Shown here piece after piece: positions 17,021-26,867 of a stretch of DNA of 46,545 nucleotides. The notes beneath the pieces are model-generated. The model made no database searches. It worked only from the letters and a program-made list of their open reading frames with translations, and had not been told where the DNA came from. Both the position numbers and the translations under genes were made by a program. This DNA comes from Pseudoalteromonas sp. NBT06-2. Lineage in GTDB: Bacteria; Pseudomonadota; Gammaproteobacteria; Enterobacterales; Alteromonadaceae. Every line of letters starts with the position of its first letter. Within the stretch, counting starts at the first letter, position 1. The stretch covers positions 1 to 46,545 of the forward strand of contig NZ_NQMR01000069.1 in the NCBI RefSeq assembly GCF_002276045.1, read 5' to 3'.

Positions 17021-19180
17021 ATGTTCGATCTAAATACTTTATTTTATACCAGTATTAGCGTCACTATACTTATGATTTTTCTTAATTTTTTAACTTGGCG
17101 GGCAAACAAAGTTATTCCAGGTACTTTATTATATGTTTTTTATCCTTTAGTCATCTTAGCTTCGCTATTGTGTTTTACAGGATTTAACACACTATTAATG
17201 GGATTTAAGTTTAATTTGGGGTTAGGTAATACATTGTTATTTTTAGCTTCAGTAGTACAAGCTTATGCTTTATGTAAATTTTTTGATTTCAAACATGCTT
17301 CACTTAACGCTTTTATTGCAGCAACAATGTGGTTAATCGTTGCATTTTGGTGGTTTTTATATGGTGACTTAGATCGTCATAGCAGAATATTAATTGTTGA
17401 TATTCATCGTATAGTTGAAGCTGTATTTTTAAGTTACTTATTTATTCATATTGGATTGAAAAAATTCCCAAATGGTAGTTATATTTACTTACTTAATTTT
17501 ATTTTGTTGCTAATTGTCTTTTTGCTACGTGCTTTTTTATTAATAGATGTAAGTACTGAAGAAATAACACAAAATGTGTTTTTTAGTTTACCTATTTTTA
17601 TAGCGGGTATTTTATCTCCTATGCTAAACGCAACCGGTATTGCTGTTTTATGTAATGAAAGGCGTGCATTACACTTAAAAAATTTGACTGAAAAAGCACA
17701 AAAAGATGCAGAACTTCGCGGTTTATTTTTATCAACTATGAGCCATGAAATTAGAACGCCTTTAAACGGTATTTTAGGTAGTGCGCAATTAGTAATGAAC
17801 CAATCTAATGATCCTAGAGATAAACCTTATTGTGAAGCAATTATCAATTCAGCTGAATCTTTAAATTTATTAATCGATAAAGTATTAGATTATGCTAGTT
17901 TAGATCAAAGTACGGGGGCACTTTATGAAGAAGATATTGAACTAAAACCTTGGCTAGAAAACTTATGTTTATTGCTGAGCCCTTTGGCAGAACAAAAAAA
18001 TATTAACTTTGAATTGAATTTCAATTTACCAGATCAGGCTTGTTATTACTGCGACCAACAAAAAATAAGACAGGTATTAATTAATTTGGTGGGTAATGCA
18101 ATAAAGTTTACCGATAGTGGCAGTATCACAATTAAAGTTGAGTTAATCGACTCAACCGCTTTGGAGCACAGTTTATGTTTTTCCGTATCAGATTCGGGGC
18201 CAGGTATAGAAAATGATGAAATTGAATACTTAACAGAACCTTATGTACAAAGCACTGCAGGTAAAATTAAGGGCGGTACAGGTCTAGGTTTAGCTATTAG
18301 TAGCCGAATTTTATCTAAACTACAAAGTAAGCTAAATATAAGCAGTGAATTGGGCAAAGGCAGTATATTCAGTTTTGATATTGTTTTAGGTTTAGGTGAA
18401 TTAAGTTTGGTGGAGCAACGCCACCAATCATCAGAGTATTTAACTGGGTTAGATATATTACTAATAGAAGATTTACCTTTAAACCAAAAAATAGCCGTTG
18501 AATTTATGGCTATGGATGAACACAAAGTGAAACTGGTTGATGATGGCGCATCAGCCATTACAATGATGCAAAAACATCAGTTTGATTTAGTTTTACTGGA
18601 TATGAATTTACCTGATTTTAATGGACCTGAAGTACTTAAAAAGCTGAAACACTTAGATCATAAAAATCAAAGAACACCTATTCTCGCTTTTACTGCGAGT
18701 TTAAGTCCAGATGAAATTAAGGAATACTTGGCATTAGGTATCAAAGATATTGTGGGTAAGCCAATTAAACTAGAGAAGTTAAGGCAAGCATTGTTCAACT
18801 CTCAAAATACCCAAGCACCTTCATTGGTAACAGAGTTAAAATCAGTTTTATATGATGAAACTGCCACAAAAACCTTGGAAAGTTCATTTACTGAAGACGA
18901 ATTATCCGCTGTATATAATGAATTTGTGTTATCGGCGAGAAGTAAGTTTAAACACCTTCAAGAGCTGTTAAGCAGTGATACCGAGCAATGCATTAAAATA
19001 TTGCACAGACAAGCAAGCACGGCATTACAATTAGGTTTTAATTTATATGGCAGGGAATTAAAAAAGATAGAGAGAAAACTGCTCGACAAAAAATCAATTG
19101 AATCTGAAATGAATGACGTTACTGAGTTATGGCAAAAAAGTTTGGCAGCTTATTTAGAGGATGTAAAACGAAAGCTATAG
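17021..19180 (+). CDS. Hybrid sensor histidine kinase with seven-helix membrane sensor
   Basis: 719 aa. About seven membrane helices occupy residues 1-212 without a periplasmic domain. HisKA (His242 in STMSHEIRTPLNG), HATPase (VGNAIKFTDSG, DSGPGI, GGTGLGLAI) and a receiver domain (Asp527 in LLDMNLPDFNG; Lys580) follow. A C-terminal helical region (about 605-719) includes LHRQASTALQLGF, reminiscent of an Hpt phosphotransfer domain with His662. All phosphorelay residues appear present. No separate regulator is nearby, so its output partner is unknown. It is 78 bases upstream of the next gene, possibly co-transcribed. Confidence 0.9.
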   Translation: MFDLNTLFYTSISVTILMIFLNFLTWRANKVIPGTLLYVFYPLVILASLLCFTGFNTLLMGFKFNLGLGNTLLFLASVVQAYALCKFFDFKHASLNAFIAATMWLIVAFWWFLYGDLDRHSRILIVDIHRIVEAVFLSYLFIHIGLKKFPNGSYIYLLNFILLLIVFLLRAFLLIDVSTEEITQNVFFSLPIFIAGILSPMLNATGIAVLCNERRALHLKNLTEKAQKDAELRGLFLSTMSHEIRTPLNGILGSAQLVMNQSNDPRDKPYCEAIINSAESLNLLIDKVLDYASLDQSTGALYEEDIELKPWLENLCLLLSPLAEQKNINFELNFNLPDQACYYCDQQKIRQVLINLVGNAIKFTDSGSITIKVELIDSTALEHSLCFSVSDSGPGIENDEIEYLTEPYVQSTAGKIKGGTGLGLAISSRILSKLQSKLNISSELGKGSIFSFDIVLGLGELSLVEQRHQSSEYLTGLDILLIEDLPLNQKIAVEFMAMDEHKVKLVDDGASAITMMQKHQFDLVLLDMNLPDFNGPEVLKKLKHLDHKNQRTPILAFTASLSPDEIKEYLALGIKDIVGKPIKLEKLRQALFNSQNTQAPSLVTELKSVLYDETATKTLESSFTEDELSAVYNEFVLSARSKFKHLQELLSSDTEQCIKILHRQASTALQLGFNLYGRELKKIERKLLDKKSIESEMNDVTELWQKSLAAYLEDVKRKL

Positions 19181-19258
19181 GGTATCTTAAGGTAGCTTGG
19201 GCGTAGTTATTAGTGTTACTCTTTTTTTAAATTCGCATTATTGAAAAGGAAGTTTACA

Positions 19259-21025
19259 ATGAAAAAAGTATTAATCGCAGTTGCAGTATTAGCAGTTGTT
19301 GGTACAGCATATTTGTATGATAAACAAAGTCGCTCATTGGACAAATCAACTGAACAAGCTTTACAGTCACCTGAATTAGCCTATATACCTGCTGATACTT
19401 TAATGTTTGCTGGGCAATTAAAGCCATTTCCAGTAAAAAAGTATATTAAATTACTGTCACAAAATAAGGCTTCTTACGAGCAGTTTGGTTTAATGGTTAA
19501 TGAGCTGTCAAAAGGGGAGCTTGTCAGACAAAAATTTTTTGTTAGTTTATTAAAAACTTATAATGACACATTGAAATCACCAGATTTATTAATGCAAAAT
19601 TATGGTGTGAAAAATAGCTTTAAAAGTTTATTTTATACAGTGGGTTTATTACCAGTAATACGTTATGAAATTAGCGAACCTGAAGCTTTATGGAAAATGT
19701 TAAGTAAAGCTGAAGAAGAGTCAGGACTTAAACCAACAGCTCATACTATTTCTGGTGTAGAATATAAAAGTTACGCATTTTATGAAAAAAATGGCCAAGT
19801 ATTTGAGCTTATCGCATCAGTTAATAATGGTTGGGCAACGCTCACCTTTAATACTCCAATTAATGAACAAAAAGAATTAGAACTCGCGCTTGCTATAAAT
19901 AAGCCTGAAAAATCATTAGCGAGTGAAAATACTTTAAATAAAATGATGAAAAAACATCGTTTTGATGCAACTTATGTTGGTTTTTTCAATCATGTTACTT
20001 TGCTAAATGGTTTAACAAACAAAGATAATAATCACTTTAACCAAATGTTGAATAAAATCTTAGCATTATCAAATACAGACCTAGATGAAAAAGAGCTTAG
20101 CGTTTTTCGTGAAAAAACATGTCAAGATGATTTATCTCAATTAGTGAGCAATTGGCCAAGAACTGTTTTTGGTACTCATCAACTTGAAATTACAGATACT
20201 TCAATAAATATGAAAGCATCTATGATTATCGAAGGTAATACAGATTTAATGCGTGTTTTAGCTGGATTAAGAGGTTTTATTCCTGAGCATTTACATTCAG
20301 CTGACAATAAAATAATGAGCTTAGGTTTGGGCCTTGATATTGGTAAAGTGACACCTGTGCTTACAACACTTTGGAATGATTTTACTCAAACACAATATCA
20401 ATGTGCGCCTTTAGTTGAAATGCAAACTGAAATTGCAAAAAACAGCCCTATGATGACTGCTATGTTTACTGGTATGGCATCAGATGTAAAAGGTTTTAGC
20501 GCTGCTTTATTTGATTTTGAATTAAGCTATGAAAATGATCAGCCTGCATTAAAGAAATTTGATAGTCTAATTACTTTATCTGTTAATAACCCAATATCAT
20601 TTTTTAATAGTGTAAAAGCATTTTATCCGCCTTTAGCTGATTTAAAACTACCTCAAGATGGAACGGCGGTCAATTTAAATGAGTTTGTACCAATGTTAGA
20701 TATGTTTGGTGTTCAAGTAGATATTGCCGTTAAGGGTGATAACATTGCTTTATATAGCGGGGCTATAGCGTCAGAAACGGCTGTAAGCTTGACTAAACAA
20801 GCACTTGTAAATAATGGTGTAAACAGCTTTAGTTTAGATTATAAAAAATTCTTTACGTCTTTATTTGATGTTGCAGCGATGGCGAATCAAGCGTTACCTG
20901 AAGAGTTAAATAGCCTAAAAGAGACTGATATGCGTCTTCATTTTTTAATGGACTATACCGATAATGGTATTGAATTTTTGAGTACTGTGGATAGTGAAAT
21001 TAATTTTTTGAAGAAAGCACCTTAA
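19259..21025 (+). CDS. Membrane-anchored or exported protein of unknown function
   Basis: 588 aa from ATG 19259, which follows AAGGAAG at 19247-19253; an upstream ATG at 19241 lies before that site. The N-terminus is a single hydrophobic helix or uncleaved signal (KKVLIAVAVLAVVGTAYL), then a large soluble region beginning SPELAYIPADTLMFAGQLKP. I do not recognise a family. The phrase IPADTLMFAG.L resembles the start of other proteobacterial periplasmic proteins of unknown role. It ends in a terminator into which, or next to which, a group II intron has inserted. Confidence 0.8.
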   Translation: MKKVLIAVAVLAVVGTAYLYDKQSRSLDKSTEQALQSPELAYIPADTLMFAGQLKPFPVKKYIKLLSQNKASYEQFGLMVNELSKGELVRQKFFVSLLKTYNDTLKSPDLLMQNYGVKNSFKSLFYTVGLLPVIRYEISEPEALWKMLSKAEEESGLKPTAHTISGVEYKSYAFYEKNGQVFELIASVNNGWATLTFNTPINEQKELELALAINKPEKSLASENTLNKMMKKHRFDATYVGFFNHVTLLNGLTNKDNNHFNQMLNKILALSNTDLDEKELSVFREKTCQDDLSQLVSNWPRTVFGTHQLEITDTSINMKASMIIEGNTDLMRVLAGLRGFIPEHLHSADNKIMSLGLGLDIGKVTPVLTTLWNDFTQTQYQCAPLVEMQTEIAKNSPMMTAMFTGMASDVKGFSAALFDFELSYENDQPALKKFDSLITLSVNNPISFFNSVKAFYPPLADLKLPQDGTAVNLNEFVPMLDMFGVQVDIAVKGDNIALYSGAIASETAVSLTKQALVNNGVNSFSLDYKKFFTSLFDVAAMANQALPEELNSLKETDMRLHFLMDYTDNGIEFLSTVDSEINFLKKAP

Positions 21026-21054
21026 AAGTTGAAGCTTATTGTTTCGGCTTTTTT
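21026..21054 (+). terminator. Terminator of the 588-aa protein gene, abutting the intron
   Basis: AAGTTGAAGC and GTTTCGGCTT pair over ten positions (three G-U) around TTATT and are followed by six T. The group II intron sequence appears to begin immediately after the T run. Confidence 0.65.
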
Positions 21055-21642
21055 GTTTGCCCAGCGAAGCCTTGCACTGTATCCAATCCGAATGATTGGA
21101 CGTGTTATTCAAGAGGTGACTCAGAATATTGCGAGTGAGAGGTGGTAGATAATCCCGTAGTAGTGAGTAGAGCTAGGCTGATGAAAGCCAGTAATGGTGT
21201 GTAGGAAAAAACCAAGCCGACCATCAACATTATGTTTGATGGAGTCAATTTAAATCAAAAGTTCTAATTGATTGCGAAGGGGGAAGCATGCTTTAAGACT
21301 TTGATGAGTTGTGAATTTTTATCATTGATACACAAGCAGCCTGATCAGCTGGACAAGCTGAATTGGTGCGCTAGGAATAGTGACGTCTGATGAGACAAGT
21401 CGTATATGGGAAGTAATTGTAGTCAAGTTTGGTAGATTGCCTTTGTGCTAGAACGCCAAATCCTGCGATGAAAGTTACCACAATGTTTGGAAAATGAGCG
21501 ATGGCCATAAGGCGCACTATACTAGATTACAAATTAGCATTGTGTCACTAACGATGGTGACGTGAAGTATGCAGGAGCCGTATACGAGGTCCGTACGTGC
21601 GGTTCTGTGAGAGGGATGAGGAAGAGCCTCACCCTACTCGAT
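21055..21642 (+). ncRNA. ORF-less group II intron (about 590 nt)
   Basis: The 3' end is diagnostic. Domain V lies at 21575-21605: GAGCCGTATACG pairs with GTACGTGCGGTTC, with the two-base bulge. Domain VI lies at about 21609-21642: GAGAGGGATGAGG pairs with CCTCACCCTACTC, leaving a bulged A near the end, and terminates CTCGAT (AY rule). Domain IV is only a short hairpin (GTCAC..GTGAC near 21545-21562), with no room for a reverse transcriptase. The 5' end is placed at GTTTGCCCAGCG by continuity of structured sequence and absence of genes; it departs from the usual GTGYG, so it is uncertain. It would need a maturase acting in trans. Confidence 0.75.
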
Positions 21643-21712
21643 GTTTAATCTAAAATCGGTGCGTTTATTGCATCAAAAAAGTTATCTATCTTTCATGTCA
21701 AAAATTTTCACT

Positions 21713-22378
21713 ATGTTAATAAATACAGCTAGTAATTATAACCAATCAAATGATATTGCGAATAATCAGCTTAACGATCGAAATACAGTGCAATCGCCTA
21801 CAACTCAAACAAAAAATAGTCAATTAGCAAAAGATGATAAAGCAAGTAGCAGTGAAGATATTACTTTATCATCAAGATCACAAAAGTTAGAAGCTATTAC
21901 AGGCGAGTTTTTTTCAGGAAGAGACTTAACCCAATTAGATATTAGCAAATTAGCACAACGATTAAATGAATACGGTTTAATTACTCAAGAACAATATGGT
22001 AAACTCAGCAATAACTTAAAAAGTAATAATAATGCTAATGAGCCAAGTCAGAAACTTTCTGCTTTTTTACAAAATTTCTCAAAATCGGATAATGCGAAAG
22101 ATTTAGATGAAAATTTAACTGATAGTATAAGCAATGCTGAATATATTTTAAAAAATGTCAATCGTGCAAAAGAAGATAAAAACTTTAGTCTCATTTTAGA
22201 TCAAACGATAAGTGAATTTGATAAATTCGTGGCTTCAAGTGAATTTAAACAATTAACGCCAGTCGATCAGCAAAGCTTTAAAACGGTATCTGGCGCTTTA
22301 GCGATAGTTGATCAAATTACTCCTAAAAATCTTAATAATAAACAATTAAATAGTTATTTAGCAATTGCTAAAATGTAA
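21713..22378 (+). CDS. Protein of unknown function downstream of the intron
   Basis: I do not recognise it. The frame is open from ATG 21641, but that ATG straddles the predicted intron end (21642), so it is an artefact of the insertion. ATG 21713 (MLINTASNYNQSND, 221 aa) or 21695 (MSKIFTMLINT) are better, though neither has a clear ribosome site. The sequence is hydrophilic and rich in Asn, Gln, Ser and Lys, with a segment LSSRSQKLEAITGEFFSG followed by helices, and no signal peptide. The intron sits 52-70 bases before the start and may separate the gene from its promoter. Confidence 0.6.
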   Translation: MLINTASNYNQSNDIANNQLNDRNTVQSPTTQTKNSQLAKDDKASSSEDITLSSRSQKLEAITGEFFSGRDLTQLDISKLAQRLNEYGLITQEQYGKLSNNLKSNNNANEPSQKLSAFLQNFSKSDNAKDLDENLTDSISNAEYILKNVNRAKEDKNFSLILDQTISEFDKFVASSEFKQLTPVDQQSFKTVSGALAIVDQITPKNLNNKQLNSYLAIAKM

Positions 22379-22543
22379 CTATTATTGCTGATATTTTCAC
22401 TAAATATTGGTGTATTAAACTCATTTTATAAATTTAAAAACATGAAATTTCAATTATAACAATTAGATACACTTTGGCTTGATATTTGCCTTAATTCTAT
22501 GGAAATATATTTTCTATAAAAATTAAACTTTCAAGGGGTTCAG

Positions 22544-23512
22544 ATGCTTAAATTACTCACTCCAATATGTTCTGCGATATTGTTATCGGGCTGTATTGTA
22601 AATATATCACCAGATTCAACTAATATTTTAGAGCAAAAAACACTCACTTTAAGTACTCGAAATATTACGACACTTATATCAGAAACATCATCTGGAAACT
22701 TGATGATCACTGGTGTAGAAGGTTTAAATGAGATTTCAGTTAAGGCTGATATTAGAACTTATAACCACGATAAACCTTATACACTGACTTTAGAAAAACA
22801 TGGAAATAAAGCTAAATTAGTTGCAAAACATGACGCTATATTGGGTTTTTATTCAGGTAACTCTCCACGTATTAATTTAACTATTCAAGTACCAGCTACC
22901 TTAGCACTGGATCTAGATGATGGTTCAGGTGATATTAAAATTATAGGGAGTCAAGCAGATATTAAAGTAGACGATAATTCTGGTAACATCATTATCGCTG
23001 GTGGCAACAATGTGGTTATAGATGATGGCTCAGGTAATATTGAGATCACTCAAGTCATGGGAGATATGGTGATTGAGGATGATTCAGGTAATCTGTCGAT
23101 TGACGGCGGAAATCAGTTAGTTGTAGAAGATGGTTCAGGAAATTTAAGTATCGCTAATTTATCTGGAACATTAAAAGTAACTGATGGTTCAGGTAATTTA
23201 GATATTACAGCGATTAAAGGTCGTGTTGATGTTGAAGATGGTTCAGGAAATTTGAATATTTCTAATTTATCTAGCTCTTTGATTGTAAGAGATGACTCTG
23301 GCGAGTTATCTATTAAAAATGTTCAAGGGGACGTTAATATCAATGATGGTTCAGGTGACTTAAGTGTCACTAAGGTTGTTGGTGTAGTGACCATTGAAGA
23401 TGGCTCTGGAAACATTGAAGTTAATCATACTGGTGGTCTGGTGATCACAGAGTCAGGCTCTGGACGTTTAAACATGCATGATATAAATGGTAAAGTTAAC
23501 GTAAAAAATTAA
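22544..23512 (+). CDS. DUF4097-type beta-repeat lipoprotein
   Basis: 322 aa with lipoprotein signal MLKLLTPICSAILLSGC, preceded by AAGGGG. Residues from about 120 consist of some eleven repeats of 18-21 residues centred on D-D/G-GSGN-(I/L)-x-I (DDGSGNIEI, EDGSGNLSI, RDDSGELSI), predicting a right-handed beta-helix. This matches DUF4097 putative adhesin-type proteins. It should be anchored in an outer or inner membrane leaflet with the helix exposed. Function is unknown. A terminator follows. Confidence 0.85.
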   Translation: MLKLLTPICSAILLSGCIVNISPDSTNILEQKTLTLSTRNITTLISETSSGNLMITGVEGLNEISVKADIRTYNHDKPYTLTLEKHGNKAKLVAKHDAILGFYSGNSPRINLTIQVPATLALDLDDGSGDIKIIGSQADIKVDDNSGNIIIAGGNNVVIDDGSGNIEITQVMGDMVIEDDSGNLSIDGGNQLVVEDGSGNLSIANLSGTLKVTDGSGNLDITAIKGRVDVEDGSGNLNISNLSSSLIVRDDSGELSIKNVQGDVNINDGSGDLSVTKVVGVVTIEDGSGNIEVNHTGGLVITESGSGRLNMHDINGKVNVKN

Positions 23513-23538
23513 CTCTATTATAAAACTAAGTAAAATTG

Positions 23539-23571
23539 AAAAGGTAAAGTTTAAACACATTACCTTTTTTT
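23539..23571 (+). terminator. Rho-independent terminator
   Basis: AAAAGGTAA (23539-23547) and TTACCTTTT (23560-23568) with further T residues, 26 bases after the DUF4097 gene. It could also end the convergent small lipoprotein gene. Confidence 0.75.
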
Positions 23572-23581
23572 AAAAAATATT

Positions 23582-24019
23582 TTAATCTTCTGCTGTTTTC
23601 ATGACTGCTTGAGTAGGTTGTTGTTCAACGTGTTTTTCTGGATGCCATTTATTTATTTTCATAATAGTACAGCTGGCATTACGGTTTATATTATTGTCAG
23701 TAATGATTTTGTCACCACGAGATAAACAGCTTGAATTCCCTCTAGAAACAGTGCCTATTCGGCTCATAGCCCATTGCGGATCACATATGCCAGCTAGGCT
23801 TAAAATATATTTATCTTTCACATTTTTGTTTAATACAATTACATCATTTCTTTTATCTACGGCTTCCCAACCGTTAATTGAGCGAGCAAAACAAATTTGG
23901 TTAACTTCTTCACCGATACGAATATCCGGTTTAGTTTCTTGTTTATTAGTATCAGGGTTTGTTTGACAGCCCATTAAAAAAAAAGCGCTTACTAGAGTTG
24001 AAACTAAGATCTTTTTCAT
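23582..24019 (-). CDS. Small lipoprotein of unknown function
   Basis: 145 aa; lipoprotein signal MKKILVSTLVSAFFLMGC. The mature part contains four Cys (QICFARS, AGICDPQWA, SSCLSRGD, NASCTIMK), which could form two disulfides in the periplasm. It includes INGWEAVDKRNDVIVLN and a conserved-looking WAMSRIGTVSRGNSSC. I recognise the general type of DUF6491-like small lipoproteins but cannot assign it firmly. It is transcribed alone. Confidence 0.75.
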   Translation of the reverse strand: MKKILVSTLVSAFFLMGCQTNPDTNKQETKPDIRIGEEVNQICFARSINGWEAVDKRNDVIVLNKNVKDKYILSLAGICDPQWAMSRIGTVSRGNSSCLSRGDKIITDNNINRNASCTIMKINKWHPEKHVEQQPTQAVMKTAED

Positions 24020-24185
24020 GTTTATTCCCTAAATAGTGAACCAATTTAAAACACTGATAATAGCGATTTTAAAATGAACCTAAACTGAATTCATTTCAAC
24101 TCTGTACGAATTATCATCTATAAAATATCAAATTATCAGTCTTTAAAAAAGAATCTGTTTCTGATGAAAAGTTTTACAAATGAAT

Positions 24186-24215
24186 AAAATAAAAACGCAG
24201 CCGTAGCTGCATTTT
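24186..24215 (-). terminator. Terminator of the cysJIH operon
   Basis: On the minus strand AAAATGCAGC and GCTGCGTTTT pair with one G-U around TACG and run into T-rich sequence, 84 bases after the cysH stop. The G-U is a C-A mismatch in the plus-strand transcript, so the structure suits minus-strand transcription. Confidence 0.75.
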
Positions 24216-24298
24216 AATCATGAAACAAAAAAGTTAAAAGTTCAATTTTTGTTAGCGCGAGTAAACTCTCGCCTATACACGGTTCTATAAGTGTATCT

Positions 24299-25039
24299 TT
24301 AAATACCATCGCCGTCTGTATGAAGACCACATTCACGATTCAAACCAAAAAACCTTGTTTCTTCTTCAGTCATACCAGGCTCTAATTTACGTGTAGTATG
24401 CACATCGCCCATAGAGACATAGCCTTGCTCCCATAATGGATGATAAGGTAAGTCATGCTTAGTTAAGTACTGATAAACATCACGATTATTCCAATCTATG
24501 ATTGGGTGAAATTTCACTGTGCCACGGCTGATTTCTACAATATTTTTATTGGTACGTGTTGAAGATTGATCGCGCCTTAAACCACTAAACCAAGTGCCAG
24601 CCTGTAAATCTTGTAAAGCACGATTCATAGGTTCAACTTTGTTCATATGATTATATTGTTTTATACCTTCAACATCTTGCTCCCATAATTTGCCATATTT
24701 GGCTTCTTGCCATGCAGGGCTTTGTTCAGAGCGGTAAACTTTTAAGTTTAAATCTAAGCGTTCAGTCAAATGATCAATAAACTGATAAGTTTCAGGAAAT
24801 AAATAACCTGTATCAGTTAAAACCACTGGAATATCTGTTTTGTGTGATGTCATTAAATGCAACATTACAGCCGCTTGAATGCCAAAGCTTGATGATAAAA
24901 ATTGCGTATTTGGTAAATTTTCAATTGCCCAAGCAACACGCTGTTCGGCAGTTAACGCAACAAGTTGATTATTAGCTTGTGCTAATAATTGTACTTGCTG
25001 GTCTTTATCTATCGCTAAAATGTTTTTAAATTCGCTCAT
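24299..25039 (-). CDS. cysH: Phosphoadenylyl-sulfate (PAPS) reductase CysH
   Basis: 246 aa. It reduces PAPS to sulfite with thioredoxin. Family motifs are present: [60 protein letters not shown] and the C-terminal catalytic ECGLH. The extra Cys pairs of APS reductases are absent, which fits a PAPS enzyme. It is the last gene of cysJ-cysI-cysH, 52 bases after cysI. Confidence 0.96.
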   Translation of the reverse strand: MSEFKNILAIDKDQQVQLLAQANNQLVALTAEQRVAWAIENLPNTQFLSSSFGIQAAVMLHLMTSHKTDIPVVLTDTGYLFPETYQFIDHLTERLDLNLKVYRSEQSPAWQEAKYGKLWEQDVEGIKQYNHMNKVEPMNRALQDLQAGTWFSGLRRDQSSTRTNKNIVEISRGTVKFHPIIDWNNRDVYQYLTKHDLPYHPLWEQGYVSMGDVHTTRKLEPGMTEEETRFFGLNRECGLHTDGDGI

Positions 25040-25091
25040 AATTCCACCTGATAAAAGAAGGTGAAATTATTCACCTTGATATCAATATTTG

Positions 25092-26789
25092 TTAACTATG
25101 AAAGTCTGTTTTACTAACTTTCACTTCTTGCACTATACCGACACGGATCACAAAATCACCAAAACATTCACCTGCATTTCGCTCTGCCGCCCAACGACCA
25201 ATTAGGTTATCTAACTCAGGTAAGAAAACATCTTCGCCTACATTCTCTTTATAAAGTTTTGGCACACGAGTACCAATGCGATTACCACCTAAATGCATAT
25301 TGTATTTACCAGGGCCTTTACCTACTAAACCAACTTCAGCTAACATCGCACGACCACAACCATTGGGACAACCAATAACTCGTAAAATGATATTGTCATC
25401 AGCAATGCCATTTTTAGTTAATAAATCTTCAACTTTTTCAACTAAACTTGGTAGATAGCGTTCAGACTCGGCCATGGCTAATGGACATGTTGGTAAAGCA
25501 ACACACGCCATTGAGTTTTTCTGCTGATTTGAATGCGTGTCATCAATTAAACCATGTTCACGTGCTAGCTTTTCAATTGCCGCTTTTTGTGCTGTTGGCA
25601 CACCAGCAATAATTAGATTTTGGTTAGCTGTCATGCGGAAATCACCTTGATGAATTTTTGCAATTTCACGACAACCTGTTTTTAATGTTTTACTTGGGTA
25701 ATCTAAAATACGACCGCTTTGAATGAATAGTGCTAAGTGATGCTTTCCATCAATGCCTTCAACCCAACCTATGTTGTCACCTCGAGAAGTGAACTCATAA
25801 GGGCGGCTTGCTTCAAATTTAACACCTGCACGCTTTTCAACTTCATCTCTAAATGCATCTACACCAACACGATCTAGTGTGTATTTCGTTTTTGCATTTT
25901 TACGGTTTGAACGGTTACCCCAATCACGTTGCACAGTGACAACATGTTCAGCAATCGCTAGCGTATGCTCTATTGGAATAAAACCAAAATCATCTGCTTT
26001 ACGAGGGTAAGTTGCAGTATCACCATGTGTCATTGCTAAGCCACCGCCGACTAATACGTTAAAACCAACTAATTTACCTTTATCGCTAATTGCAATGAAA
26101 TTTAAATCATTAGCGTGAACATCTACATCATTATTAGGAGGGATCACAACGGTCGTTTTAAATTTACGAGGTAAGTAATTAGAGCCTAAAATTGGCTCTT
26201 CAGTGGTTTCTGATTTTTCACCATCTAGCCAAATTTCAGCATATGCACGAGTACGCGGTAGTAAGTGTTCCGATATCTTAGTCGCCCATTCATAAGCTTC
26301 TTGATGTAGTTCAGACTCAACAGGGTTAGTGGTACATAGTACGTTACGATTAACATCACCAGCTGTTGCAATAGAGTCAATGCCAACACTATCTAACATT
26401 TGGTGCATGCCTTTAATATTTGGCTTTAAAACACCGTGAAACTGAAAAGTTTGACGCGTTGTTAATCTAATACTGCCATAGCTTGTTTTGTCATCTGCAA
26501 ATTTATCGATTGCTAACCACTGATCAGGAGTAATAATACCGCCAGGCATACGAGCACGTAGCATTACATTATGTAATGGTTCTAGCTTTTGTTTTGCACG
26601 TTCAGCACGAATATCGCGGTCATCTTGTTGATACATGCCATGAAAACGGATTAACTGGAAGTTATCAGCAGTGAAACCACCGGTAATTTCATCTTTTAAA
26701 TCTGTTTCTATTGTTCCACGTAAAAAATTACTTTCTCTTTTAAGGCGTTCGTTATCAGAAAGCTTTACGGTTTTATCTTGCTCGCTCAT
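25092..26789 (-). CDS. cysI: Sulfite reductase hemoprotein beta subunit CysI
   Basis: 565 aa. It reduces sulfite to sulfide using siroheme and a 4Fe-4S cluster. Cluster Cys 429 and 435 ([14 protein letters not shown]) and 474 and 478 (GCPNGCGR) are present; the last is the siroheme ligand. The N-terminal repeat with [14 protein letters not shown] and the [12 protein letters not shown] motif are intact. It is paired with CysJ upstream; the 78-base gap shows no terminator. Confidence 0.97.
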   Translation of the reverse strand: MSEQDKTVKLSDNERLKRESNFLRGTIETDLKDEITGGFTADNFQLIRFHGMYQQDDRDIRAERAKQKLEPLHNVMLRARMPGGIITPDQWLAIDKFADDKTSYGSIRLTTRQTFQFHGVLKPNIKGMHQMLDSVGIDSIATAGDVNRNVLCTTNPVESELHQEAYEWATKISEHLLPRTRAYAEIWLDGEKSETTEEPILGSNYLPRKFKTTVVIPPNNDVDVHANDLNFIAISDKGKLVGFNVLVGGGLAMTHGDTATYPRKADDFGFIPIEHTLAIAEHVVTVQRDWGNRSNRKNAKTKYTLDRVGVDAFRDEVEKRAGVKFEASRPYEFTSRGDNIGWVEGIDGKHHLALFIQSGRILDYPSKTLKTGCREIAKIHQGDFRMTANQNLIIAGVPTAQKAAIEKLAREHGLIDDTHSNQQKNSMACVALPTCPLAMAESERYLPSLVEKVEDLLTKNGIADDNIILRVIGCPNGCGRAMLAEVGLVGKGPGKYNMHLGGNRIGTRVPKLYKENVGEDVFLPELDNLIGRWAAERNAGECFGDFVIRVGIVQEVKVSKTDFHS

Positions 26790-26867
26790 GTTGCTTTTTC
26801 CTAAATTCTTTTCAACTTCTTATAAAGTGACGGTTTATAAGCTCACGTGTACCTTATGAAAAAGGTG

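Noticed and set aside
19185..19210. Another copy of the intergenic repeat end (AAGGTAGCTTGGGCG)
   Set aside because: Only about a dozen bases resemble the repeat end and no partner arm was found.
21367..21642. A shorter intron starting at GTGCG (21367)
   Set aside because: Although GTGCG fits the 5' consensus better, 276 bases is too short to hold domains I to III, and the structured gene-free sequence extends back to about 21055.
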